41,838 nt of DNA from Ruminococcus sp. (GTDB taxonomy: Bacteria > Bacillota > Clostridia > Oscillospirales > Acutalibacteraceae): positions 1 through 41,838 of the forward strand of contig JAFRBX010000023.1 of the NCBI GenBank assembly GCA_017404665.1. The letters run 5' to 3'. The first letter of the stretch is position 1; every line of letters begins with the position of its first letter. Shown here one piece after another: positions 16,445 through 25,600 of the stretch. The notes beneath the pieces are model-generated. The model had not been told where the DNA came from and ran no database searches. It worked only from the letters and a program-made list of their open reading frames with translations. A program made the translations under genes and the position numbers.

Positions 16445-18175
16445 ATGAAAAAACGTTTATTGGCATTGTTTTCGATCCTTCTCGTCATCAGCCTGCTGAG
16501 CACGGTGACGGCATTTGCCGGAGCTGTGCCCGATGCGTCGATAGAAGAAGCTGTCGGAAGGATTGACATCGCGGACGTCGGTTCAGCACCCGAAAGCGGC
16601 AGCTACATCTTAACAGATGACGGCGAGACGGTTCTGGAGGTCAAACACGTCGAAGAACCCGGTTTGACAGCTGCGCTGAACGACACGACGGCAAACGGTT
16701 ATTATACCGCTGAGTTTATGCTGCCCGAGACCAATTATCGTGTGTTCCTGACCGGTCTCACGCAGAACAATGTCAGCGAGATCCAACAGGCGATCATCGA
16801 AGCTTACACCGAGGGCGAGGATTTCGATTTGAAAAACCTCGGCTTCATCGACGCGGAAAAGACATGGCCGGATGACGGCGACGAGAATCTGTGCTGGGCG
16901 GCATCCACCTCCAACCTCCTGACCTATACCGGCTGGGCGTCGCAGGCGGGCTTTGACAGTACCGACGATGTGTTTGAAGCATTTATCAACGCCTTTACCG
17001 ACGCCGGCGGCAATATCCACTATGGTACGGGCTGGTTCTTCAACGGAGTCAGCGCGCCCGGCGGCGCGCAGCCGACCGCGGGTACCGGCAGGTATCTGCC
17101 GCAGTACAATTATGAGGATATGACCGAACAATATGATCTTTATGAAGACTGCGCCGTGGGTTTGAGCACTGTTTATGACAAGCTCCGCGACGGCTATGGC
17201 GTTTCGCTGAGCGTGGATATCTACGGCAGCGAGGGCTATGAGGGCGGTCACGCAATCACCTGCTGGGGCTTTGTGACCGATATCCGCTATCCGGAGGACA
17301 ACAAGAATTATTATCGGAATGTCATCATCACCGACTCCGATTCGCATAAATATTGGGTCAAAGAGGGCATGGATCGCCGCGACGCGGACGACGTCATGAG
17401 TCTGTTCGCGCTCACTCCCGTAGAGCAGGAGGGGATCGATACCTATCAGTTTCAAATCACCGATCAGCAGATCGGAATCATCACCGAGGCGTATACGCTG
17501 CTGCCCTACAGCGCTGACGTCCCCTATGAAACGGACATGACCGCTTCGATGGATCTCAGTGCCGACTACGATCTGATGATCTCTCCGCTCTATCTCTCGA
17601 CGGTTCAGAATGCGATGGAGACCGTTACGGTATTCACTCCCGACGATACGATCTATAACCAGCCGCGTATCTACAACAACTCTGAGCTGACCTTCCCCGG
17701 CAGCTATTCCATGAAGGTAACGGTCACGGACGCGCAGGGAAACGTCAAGTACACGAAGAATTATTCTTACGCAAGCTATAATCTGCAGCCGGGCTATGAT
17801 CTGGGCTTCGGAGGCTACGCGATCGGCAAGCTCCCTGTCGGTGACTATACCATCACCGCTGAGTTTAACCCGAACCGCACGGTGAAGGAAGCGTACTACT
17901 TCAACAATACCACGAGCATCGCTTTCAAGGTCAGAGAACGATATCTGATCGGCGACACCGACGGCAGCGGCACGGTCGACAGTATCGACGCGGCTGCGAT
18001 ACAGCGGATACTGGCTAAGCTTCCCGCAGAAGTTACGGATAGCAGCAACCTCACGCAGCGCGGCGATATCAGCCGGAACGGTGCGCTTGATCTGATGGAC
18101 GTGACCTTTTTACAGCGATATCTCGCTAACATGACCGTTAACTATCCCGTCAACGTTTCCCGTTTTTATGATTGA
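16445..18175 (+). CDS. Secreted IdeS/Mac-like cysteine peptidase with dockerin
   Basis: A 576-residue secreted protein with a signal peptide at 1-26. The catalytic domain (about 130-335) carries Cys150 in ENLCWAASTSNLL, His269 in GGHAITCWGF, and Asp297/Asp299 in IITDSDSHKYW, followed by LFALTP. This order and spacing recall the IdeS/Mac (C66) family, where Cys, His and Asp of a VTDSDS stretch form the active site. The middle (about 370-498) looks like a CARDB/Ig-type module ending KEAYYFNNT. The C terminus is a type I dockerin with two calcium loops, GDTDGSGTVDSID and GDISRNGALDLMD. AAGGTG precedes; ATG 16442 is an alternative start. The substrate is unknown; the IgG-cleaving role of IdeS cannot be assumed. 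Confidence 0.75.
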   Translation: MKKRLLALFSILLVISLLSTVTAFAGAVPDASIEEAVGRIDIADVGSAPESGSYILTDDGETVLEVKHVEEPGLTAALNDTTANGYYTAEFMLPETNYRVFLTGLTQNNVSEIQQAIIEAYTEGEDFDLKNLGFIDAEKTWPDDGDENLCWAASTSNLLTYTGWASQAGFDSTDDVFEAFINAFTDAGGNIHYGTGWFFNGVSAPGGAQPTAGTGRYLPQYNYEDMTEQYDLYEDCAVGLSTVYDKLRDGYGVSLSVDIYGSEGYEGGHAITCWGFVTDIRYPEDNKNYYRNVIITDSDSHKYWVKEGMDRRDADDVMSLFALTPVEQEGIDTYQFQITDQQIGIITEAYTLLPYSADVPYETDMTASMDLSADYDLMISPLYLSTVQNAMETVTVFTPDDTIYNQPRIYNNSELTFPGSYSMKVTVTDAQGNVKYTKNYSYASYNLQPGYDLGFGGYAIGKLPVGDYTITAEFNPNRTVKEAYYFNNTTSIAFKVRERYLIGDTDGSGTVDSIDAAAIQRILAKLPAEVTDSSNLTQRGDISRNGALDLMDVTFLQRYLANMTVNYPVNVSRFYD

Positions 18176-18735
18176 TGATGGAGTATACCCTGATCAAATC
18201 GAAGCGCAAGACCATCTCGCTGGAGATAAAGTCGGACGGTCAGCTGATCGTCCGCGCTCCCAACCGCACCACAAGGCGCGAGGCGGACGCTTTCGTCAAA
18301 AAGCATGAAGAGTGGATCGCGAAAAAGCGTCGGCTGATTACTGCGCGCAGAGAACAGGCGCGATCCGTGCCGATGCTGACCGACACGGAGCTCAAAGCGC
18401 TTGCAGACAAGGCGAAGGCGGTCATCCCCGCGCGGGCCGCGTATTACGCCGACCGGATGGGCGTACGTTACGGCAGAATCACTCTTCGCTGTCAGAAGAC
18501 ACGGTGGGGGAGCTGTTCGACAAAGAAGAATCTGAACTTCAATATCCTCCTGATGCTCACCCCTATCGAGGTGATCGACAGCGTCGTGGTGCACGAGCTG
18601 TGTCATCTGTTCGAAATGAACCACAGCGCGCGCTTTTACGAACGGGTCTATGCCGCCTATCCCGAATATGATAAATGGAACCGCTGGCTCAAGGAGCACG
18701 GCTCGGAGCTGCTCGCGAGAGCGGGGCTAAGATAA
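18175..18735 (+). CDS. YgjP-like metallopeptidase domain protein (DUF45)
   Basis: A protein of about 186 residues. The N-terminal part starts with EYTLIKSKRKTISLEI and RAPNRT, as in the YgjP/DUF45 family. The C-terminal half has WGSCSTKKNLNFN and a zinc HExxH motif (VVHELCHLFEMNHS), with a second region FYERVYAAYPEY that can supply a further ligand. Family members are putative cytoplasmic zinc peptidases; the true substrate is not known. Stop and start overlap as TGATG with the upstream peptidase gene. No separate ribosome site is visible, so translation is probably coupled; ATG 18178 is the alternative start. The gene ends at a terminator. Confidence 0.85.
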   Translation: MMEYTLIKSKRKTISLEIKSDGQLIVRAPNRTTRREADAFVKKHEEWIAKKRRLITARREQARSVPMLTDTELKALADKAKAVIPARAAYYADRMGVRYGRITLRCQKTRWGSCSTKKNLNFNILLMLTPIEVIDSVVVHELCHLFEMNHSARFYERVYAAYPEYDKWNRWLKEHGSELLARAGLR

Positions 18736-18766
18736 GTAAGAAGAAATAGAATTATAAATATAAGAT

Positions 18767-18806
18767 AAAAAAGCACTTCTGCCGATCAATGACAGAAGCG
18801 CTTTTA
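18767..18806. terminator. Bidirectional intrinsic terminator
   Basis: Stem AAAAGCACTTCTG (about 18769-18781) with CAGAAGCGCTTTT (18793-18805), flanked by A runs on the left and T runs on the right. It separates the metallopeptidase gene (+) from the FN3 gene (-). Confidence 0.85.
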
Positions 18807-18818
18807 TCGTTGTGCGTA

Positions 18819-20939
18819 TTATTTCTGATACGTGATGGTGAAGCCGTCGGCGTAATACCAGCTCAGGTGATTGCCGTCGGCGTCCATCGCGCGGGCGGTG
18901 TAGGTATAGGCGGTGCCGCTCTTGGCTGCGGTATGGACGTAGGAGGTGCTCTTGGTATCGGTCAGCTTTGTCCAGCTGCCGGAGCTGTTTTTATAGTATA
19001 TCCGATACTGTGCCGCGCCTGACACGGCGTTCCATTTGATACTCACGCCGTTCCCGACGCTGCTCAGCGTCAGCACCGGCGCGGCGTAATACTTGATGCT
19101 CTTGCCCGCGCGGAAATAGCTTGTATAAGCGGAGCCGTCCTCGGTGATGCAGCGCACGGTATATCTGTAGTTATGGTTGGAACTGACGTCGGTATCGATA
19201 AAGGAGGTATCCGCAGTATCGGTCAGCCTTGTCCAGCCCTTGGAGCCGTAGTAGAAGACGCGGTATTTCTTGGCGCCGCCGACTTCATCCCAACTGATTT
19301 TGACGCCGTCTGCCGCGTTGGACAGACTGAACTGCGGCGCGCGGATGAACTGGATCTTGAAGCCGTCGGCATAATACCAGCTCAGGTGATTGCCGTTCGA
19401 ATCCATCGCGCGGATGGTGTAGGTATAATTGGTGCCGGAGGCGACGTCCGTATCGACTGCGGAGGTAGAGGAGGTGTCGATAAGCTTTGTCCAGCCGTTT
19501 CTGCCCTTGTAGTAGACGCGGTATTTGGACGCGCCCGCAACAGCGTCCCATTGGATAGATACGCCGTCCTCGGCGTTACTGAGCTTCAGGATCGGGGCGG
19601 CATAGTATTTGATGCTCTTTCCGGCGCGGAAATAACCGGTATAAGCGGAGCCGTCGGCACTGATGCAGCGTACGGTGTATGTGTAATTGTGATTGGAGCT
19701 GACGTCGGTATCGATGAAGGAGGTCTCCGCAGTGTCGGCGAGCCTTGTCCAGCCTCTGGAGCCGTAGTAGAAGACGCGGTATTTTTCGGCGCCGTCTACA
19801 GCGTTCCAGCTGATTTTCACACCGTCGGCAGCGTTGGACAGACTGAACGACGGCGCTTGGATGAATTGGATCTTGAAGCCGTCCTCGTAGTACCAGCTCA
19901 GATGATTGCCGTTTGCATCCATGGTGCGTATGGTGTAGGTGTAGGTATAGCCGGATTTGACGTCCGTATCAAGCGCCGAGGTAGAGGTTGTGTCGGTGAG
20001 CTTGGTCCAGCCCTTGCTGCCTCTATAGTAAACGCGGTATTTGGCAGCGCCTTCTACAGCGTCCCAGCTGATGGATATCCCGTCCGCGGCATTGGAGAGC
20101 CTGAGTTTGGGCGCGGCATAATAGACCGCTGATTTGCCGCTGCGGTTATAGTCGCTGATAAAGCGCTGTCCGTCCGAGGACAGGCAGCGGACGGTGTAGT
20201 TGTAGCGGGTGCCGTTCTCGACGTTCGTATCGAGATAAGAGGTCTCGGCCGTGTCGGCATACTTAGACCAGTACGCGCCGTTCTGGCGATACAGGCGGTA
20301 TAGCGACGCGCCGGGGATAGGCTCCCATTTGATTCTGATGCCGTCCGCGGCGGTAGAAACGACGGGCTGCGGCGTATCGAGCGCGGCCTCGATGACGGAT
20401 TCGGCGTATGCAAAGCGGGTATCCTGCAGCGTGTAACGGCTGTCGACAACAGTTCTGTCCGCGATGTCGTCTGCATATCTCACCTTAGCGGCAAGAGTGC
20501 AGCTGCCGGCTTTTTTGACCGTGAACAACAGGGACAAAACGGTTTTCTGTGTCTGGAAGGAAAAGCCTCCCGCGCTGACGAAATTCATCACATAGCCGGT
20601 TACCCCGGTCGTGCCCGGAGTGTCAAAGCGCTGTACGACCGAAGCGTCGCCGGTGGCGGGAGCGATCTTGCTCAAGTGGGTCGCGATCTCGCTCTGCGTG
20701 TAGCCGCTGAGTATGGAAAAATCGACAGGCAGCTCGATCTGCGCCGTTGCGAGGTTCTTTCCGGTGTATGTGAAGGCGACGTTGTATTCGATAATGTCGC
20801 CCACCTTTGCGTTAAAGGTTGTATCGCCCACTGTGATGACGGCGGTATTCTCATCGGCAGAGGCGCCGATCACGCCGAGACAGCATACCGAAAGGATCAG
20901 AGCAAGCGCCAGCAAGACGCCGACGATTCGTTTTTTCAT
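18819..20939 (-). CDS. Secreted cohesin-like plus six FN3-like repeat protein
   Basis: A 706-residue secreted protein with a signal peptide at about 1-28. Residues about 30-165 form a beta-rich domain starting AVITVGDTTFNAKVGD and containing AQIELPVDFSIL and VLSLLFTVKKAGSC. This is the layout of a cohesin/carbohydrate-binding jelly roll. Six FN3-like repeats of about 86 residues follow, each with a W near the start, a G-x-x-x-YR[VL]-Y strand and a YTYT[VI]R strand. Repeats 2, 4 and 6 share NHLSWYY and 3 and 5 share YFRAGKSIKYYAAP, so a two-domain unit of about 517 bp has been duplicated. No sortase signal or dockerin is seen. ATG has AGGAGG upstream. Confidence 0.8.
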   Translation of the reverse strand: MKKRIVGVLLALALILSVCCLGVIGASADENTAVITVGDTTFNAKVGDIIEYNVAFTYTGKNLATAQIELPVDFSILSGYTQSEIATHLSKIAPATGDASVVQRFDTPGTTGVTGYVMNFVSAGGFSFQTQKTVLSLLFTVKKAGSCTLAAKVRYADDIADRTVVDSRYTLQDTRFAYAESVIEAALDTPQPVVSTAADGIRIKWEPIPGASLYRLYRQNGAYWSKYADTAETSYLDTNVENGTRYNYTVRCLSSDGQRFISDYNRSGKSAVYYAAPKLRLSNAADGISISWDAVEGAAKYRVYYRGSKGWTKLTDTTSTSALDTDVKSGYTYTYTIRTMDANGNHLSWYYEDGFKIQFIQAPSFSLSNAADGVKISWNAVDGAEKYRVFYYGSRGWTRLADTAETSFIDTDVSSNHNYTYTVRCISADGSAYTGYFRAGKSIKYYAAPILKLSNAEDGVSIQWDAVAGASKYRVYYKGRNGWTKLIDTSSTSAVDTDVASGTNYTYTIRAMDSNGNHLSWYYADGFKIQFIRAPQFSLSNAADGVKISWDEVGGAKKYRVFYYGSKGWTRLTDTADTSFIDTDVSSNHNYRYTVRCITEDGSAYTSYFRAGKSIKYYAAPVLTLSSVGNGVSIKWNAVSGAAQYRIYYKNSSGSWTKLTDTKSTSYVHTAAKSGTAYTYTARAMDADGNHLSWYYADGFTITYQK

Positions 20940-20975
20940 AGTATTCCTCCTGTCAAAGGATGATAAATCACGTTC

Positions 20976-21004
20976 ATTATATACTATCGGGTCGGCAAAT
21001 ACAA
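20976..21004 (-). promoter_or_regulatory. Candidate promoter of the cohesin-like FN3 gene
   Basis: On the minus strand, TTGTAT (21004-20999), 17-base spacer, TATAAT (20981-20976), about 40 bases before the start codon at 20939. The remainder of the gap to 21098 is A/T-rich and shows no gene. Confidence 0.6.
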
Positions 21005-21098
21005 GAAGATAATGTGAACAAATTCTTAAATAAGCAGTGCAGCGGCATAGTTGCAGGAGCAGTCGCCCCGATAATTGTAATCAAATTGTTTTATATTA

Positions 21099-22034
21099 TT
21101 AATATCCGCTTAACAAGACAATGTTATACTGTTCCACATCGCTGAGTGTGCCGTCGTAGCTTTGATCGGGACTGTACCACGGCTGTGATTCATAATAGGC
21201 GCGGATCGAGGGCGTGCGGAAGACGTAGCCGTGGCGGGCAAAGATCTCATTGATCGCGTCCTGCGCGAAGCTGTCTGAAACCGGACTGCCGCTCATGCTG
21301 CTCAGTCGGGCGGCGATTTCATCCGCCGTCAGATAACGAGCGGAGGATTCTGCAAAGACAAAGCTGCCGCCGCTGACGGGAGCCGGGGCTGTCGTTTCAT
21401 CTGCGCTGTCGTCCGCCGGCTTTTCGGTGGGCGTCGGGGCGGGCTGTGTCGGCGCCTCTGTCATGGGCGGCAGTGTCGCGGCGAAGGTGGGCGCCGGGGC
21501 GGCGCCTACGGTGACGGTACAGGATGCTTCCACATCATTATCGCTTTTACAGGTGATGGTCACGATGCCCTCCGATACGCCCGTGACATAGCCGTCTTTA
21601 TCGACCGCGGCGATGCTGTTATCGCTGCTTTCCCAGCTCAGATCGGTTTTTGTCGCGTCGGCAGGCGCGTAGGAGGCGCTCAGCTGGATGGTCTTTCCCG
21701 TTTCGATACGGGCGCTTTTCACATCCAGCGTGATCACGTTGATCAGCTTGTCGGCGACTGTTACGTTACATGAAGCTGTTTCGCCGTTCTCCAGCGAGGC
21801 GGTGATGATTGCCGTGCCCGCGGATTTAGCGATGACCGTACCGCCGTTGACGGCGGCGACGGAGCTGTCGGAGCTGGACCAGTTAATCTTAACGGCGTCG
21901 CCGGCGTCCAGCCGGGCGCTGTCCCCGATGGTCATGTCAAGCTCGGTCGGGTCGAGCGTGAGCGGCTTGCCGCATGCCGCCAAAAATGCGGCTGCAGTCA
22001 GGATGAGAAGCAAAAAAGTGAAAAAGCGTTTCAT
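21099..22034 (-). CDS. Lipoprotein with Big2 Ig-like domains and C-terminal YARHG domain
   Basis: A 311-residue predicted lipoprotein. The signal peptide ends in lipobox LAAC. Two bacterial Ig-like (Big2) domains follow: one around LTLDPTELDMTIGDSA, the other from VKSARIETGKTIQLSAS through WESSDNSIAAVDKDG to ASCTVTVG. A Pro/Thr-rich linker leads to a C-terminal YARHG domain, recognised from NEIFARHGYVF and the following YYESQPWYSP. YARHG domains are extracellular and of unknown function, with proposed wall or peptide binding. ATG 22034 has GGAGGT directly upstream; the reading back to 22079 runs through a seven-base repeat and was rejected. Confidence 0.8.
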   Translation of the reverse strand: MKRFFTFLLLILTAAAFLAACGKPLTLDPTELDMTIGDSARLDAGDAVKINWSSSDSSVAAVNGGTVIAKSAGTAIITASLENGETASCNVTVADKLINVITLDVKSARIETGKTIQLSASYAPADATKTDLSWESSDNSIAAVDKDGYVTGVSEGIVTITCKSDNDVEASCTVTVGAAPAPTFAATLPPMTEAPTQPAPTPTEKPADDSADETTAPAPVSGGSFVFAESSARYLTADEIAARLSSMSGSPVSDSFAQDAINEIFARHGYVFRTPSIRAYYESQPWYSPDQSYDGTLSDVEQYNIVLLSGY

Positions 22035-22046
22035 AAATACCTCCGG

Positions 22047-22085
22047 ATCAGTGGCAAGTGATCGGTGGTCACCGGTCAACAGGGT
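22047..22085. repeat. Short array of AGTGATC-type heptamers (family R2b)
   Basis: About five seven-base units (AGTGGCA, AGTGATC, GGTGGTC, ACCGGTC, AACAGGG) between the ribosome site of the Big2/YARHG gene and the stop codon of the next gene. No paired second arm is visible here, so this may be a remnant. Confidence 0.55.
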
Positions 22086-22090
22086 GGTGT

Positions 22091-22474
22091 TCAGGGCTTT
22101 TGCTGATGATATGCCGTGCCCTTTGCGAACGCTTCACGTTCGGCGCATAGCTCGTGATACAGCTCGTAAGAGGTGAAGCCGACGTTGGTTTCGGTCTGCA
22201 CGGCTTTTAAGGGGATGACGAGCTTATTGCGGCGCAGCTGATCCAGAAACAGGCTGAGCATACCGCCCCCGAGTCCTGCCATATACAGTATTTCGCCGTC
22301 GAAGTCCTCACCGTTCTTTTTTGAGGCGTCCTGCGACAAGCCCAGCAGATAGCCGAGAGTATAGCCGTATTCGCTTTTCTCGATACTGCGCGCGGCGATG
22401 TTCATTTTACGGCACAGCATTTTCAGCTTTGCGTCCTTTTGGGAACCCAGGTTGTATATCAGGATCTCGCTCAT
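22091..22474 (-). CDS. DUF3783-like protein
   Basis: A 127-residue soluble protein starting MSEILIYNLGSQKDAKLKML. This opening and the following RSIEKSEYGYTLGYLLGL resemble DUF3783-family proteins of Clostridia, which have no known function. A second segment, GEILYMAGLGGGMLSLFLDQLRR, and a closing NVGFTSYELYHEL fit the same family. ATG 22474 has AGAAGGG upstream. The gene is divergent from the large FN3/C39 gene, with 174 bases between starts. It may share an operon with the Big2/YARHG gene, as a short repeat-filled gap separates them. Confidence 0.65.
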   Translation of the reverse strand: MSEILIYNLGSQKDAKLKMLCRKMNIAARSIEKSEYGYTLGYLLGLSQDASKKNGEDFDGEILYMAGLGGGMLSLFLDQLRRNKLVIPLKAVQTETNVGFTSYELYHELCAEREAFAKGTAYHQQKP

Positions 22475-22557
22475 ATTATCCCTTCTTTTTCCTTTATGGT
22501 CCTGATTGTACCACAAATCGCAGGTGATTGCAATGATTCGCTTGTTATTTCCTTGTA

Positions 22558-22586
22558 TTGACATTGTCGTCGGACAATATTATAAT
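22558..22586 (+). promoter_or_regulatory. Consensus promoter with internal palindrome for the FN3/C39 gene
   Basis: TTGACA (22558-22563), 17-base spacer, TATAAT (22581-22586), a perfect sigma-A consensus. The spacer holds an inverted repeat ATTGTC (22563-22568) and GACAAT (22573-22578), placed where a repressor would block polymerase. Confidence 0.7.
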
Positions 22587-22648
22587 TATAATAGATTATT
22601 ATATACAATTTTATATACTGTTTTGAATAATCGGAAGAAGGTGTTTTG

Positions 22649-25600
22649 ATGAATAAAAAGAGTTACAGAGTTTTATCGCTGCTGCTGGCGCTGCTCACGG
22701 CATTTTCCGTTATGACGGCGGCCTCCGCTGCTGAGATCGATGAGGCGGATATGCCGGTTGAAGCGGGCGCAGCACTTGATGAAAACTCTCTCTCGCAGGT
22801 GGGTGTGACACCGGTCATCACCTCGATCGTATCGAGAGAAGACGGTGTTGTGATCAGCTGGGAGGCGATCGGCACCGTCAGCAAATACCGTGTCGACAGG
22901 TATTACAGCGACGGTCGCGGCTGGCAGGAGATTGCCGAAACCAAAGAGCTTTCCTATGTGGATACCGAGGTCACCTCCGGCAACACCTATCGATACCGCT
23001 TGGTCGGGCTTAACGCCGCGGGCAGCGTTATGACCTCTACCGCGACACAGTCGGTGACATACAGCGCGCCTGTGCACATTACCTCGCTTGAGGTTGTCAA
23101 CGGCGGTGTACTCGTATCATGGAACATCGCTGCCGACGTCAGCAAGGTAGCCGTCTATCGACTGAACAACGGCTCGTGGATGCGGATTACTACCGCTTCG
23201 GGCAGCTCCTATCTCGATAAAAACGTGTCGTCTGGCGTCACATACCGCTACACGATCAGAGGGCTGAACGCGTCCGGCGGCTTTATCGACGAGCATTATG
23301 ACGCGAACGGCTCCTCAGTCCGATATCTGTCCACACCCTCCCTGCGCGCGGAAAATGCCGCCGGCGGGGTTCGGATCAGCTGGGACAAGGTCGAAGGCGC
23401 CGAACAATACCGTGTTTTCTACCGCGGCAGTAAGGGATGGACGCGTCTGGTCACGACTTCGGAGACCTCTGTTCTCGACGACGACGTTCGTTCCAACTAT
23501 ACCTATACCTATACCGTTCGGTGCGTTTCCGGGGACGGCGAAACCTACACCAGCTATTATGATACCGCGGGTAAGACGGTGAAGTATATCGCAGCTCCCA
23601 AGCTCCTTTCCGCCGACGCTTCTTCCGACGGTATCCGTATCACATGGGAGAAATCGGACGGCGCGGCGCAGTACCGTGTCTTTTTCCGCAACAGCAGCGG
23701 CGGCTGGTCGCGGCTTGCCGCTACGACCGGCACCTCTGTACTGGATAAGGATGTGCGCGCCGGTTCGAGCTATACCTATACCGTGCGCTGTATGGACAGC
23801 GCGGAAAACTACATCAGCTCCTTCTATCCCGACGGTATCAAGGGCACTTTCGCGACCGCTCCCGTTTTCAGCGTCTCCAACGGCGCCGATGGCGTAGATA
23901 TCAAGTGGAACGCTGTAACGGGCGCCGAGAAATACCGTGTTTATTACTACGGCTCCAAGGGATGGACAAAGCTCACCGATACTGCCGAGACCTCTATTAT
24001 CGATACCGATGTCGAGTCCGGCAAGACCTATACCTATACCGTGCGCTGTATCAGTGCGGACGGCAAGAGCTTTGCCAGCGGTTATCTTTCGGGCAAAAAG
24101 GTCAAATATTATGCCGCGCCGAAGATTACCGCGCTGACCAACACTGTTGACGGCGTTCAGATCAAATGGGACGCAGTCCCCGGCGCCGAGAAATATCGCG
24201 TGTATTATTACGGCAGAAACGGATGGACAAGGATGACCGACACCGCGTCTACCTCCTATGTCGACCAGATCGTCTCCTCCGGCTCCGTGTACACTTACAC
24301 TGTGCGCTGTGTCAATGAGGCAGGCAGCGCTTTCATGAGCTATTTCAAGCCCGGTGTGAAGCAGCAGTTCATTGCCGCGCCGGAATTCGAACTGACCCGC
24401 AACGATCAGTCGATCACCGTCAGCTGGAAGGCGATCGGCGGAGCGGAGCTCTATCGTGTATACTCCCTCTCAGAGAACGTATGGAAACGGATCGCCGACG
24501 TTACGGGTACCTCTTATGAGGATACCAACGCCCTTTTGGGTGCGGTCAACACCTATACCGTGCGCTGTCTGAACGCTGACGCGACGGCGTTCACCTCGGC
24601 TTACCGTGCGGGCAAAAGCATGAAGCTCGTGGAGACGCCCCGCATTTCTTCTGTCGAAAGCACGACAAAGGGTGTGGAGCTGAGCTGGCAGGCTTGTGCG
24701 GGCGCAGAAAAATACCGTGTGTATGTGAGAGGCGACAACGGCTGGACAAAGATAGGCGAAACGACCGAGAACGCCTTTATACATGACGCGGAATCAGGCA
24801 GGGACTATACCTACACCGTACGCTGCGTCAACGCGGACGGCACGGCGTTCGAATCCGAGTTTGACAGAACCGGCAAATCGATCCACTATATTGCCTCACC
24901 GAAGAATATCAAGGTTGAGAGCGCAGGCAACGCTGTTAAAATCAGCTGGACTCCCTCCGCCGGCGCCGAAAAGTACCGCGTATATTATTACGGCAGCAAG
25001 GGATGGACAAGACTGACCGAAACAACGGACAGCTCCGTGATCGACGAAGACGTCAAATCCGGATACACCTATCGCTATACCGTACGCTGTATCAGCGCCG
25101 ACGGCAAGAGCTTCACCTCCGACTGCGAGATTCCCGGAGTTTCCTACAAGTTTACCGCAGTTCCTGTGCTCAAAGCGCCGGACTACACAAAGAACGGCGT
25201 TATGGTCTCTTGGAACAGCTCCAAGGGCGCCGAGAAGTACCGTGTGTATCGCTACGGCAGCTCCGGCTGGGAAAAGATCGGTGAAACGGCTGAGACCTCT
25301 TTTGAGGATACAACCGCAGAATCCGGTACGGACTGCCGCTATACCGTGCGCTGTATCACGGCTGACGGCACCGGCTTCACCTCTGACTGTGAGACGCCGG
25401 GCGTCACAATCTACTACATCGCCGCGCCGCAGCTGATCGCCGCCGATACCGACGCGTTCAGCGCTACCATTATGTGGAGCAAGCCAGCGGGCGCTGAAAA
25501 ATACCGTGTGTATAAGAAGGTCAGCGGAACGTGGAAACGTTTGTTGGATACGACCGCCAACACCTATACCGATAATGACGTTACCCTCGGCAGTACCTAT

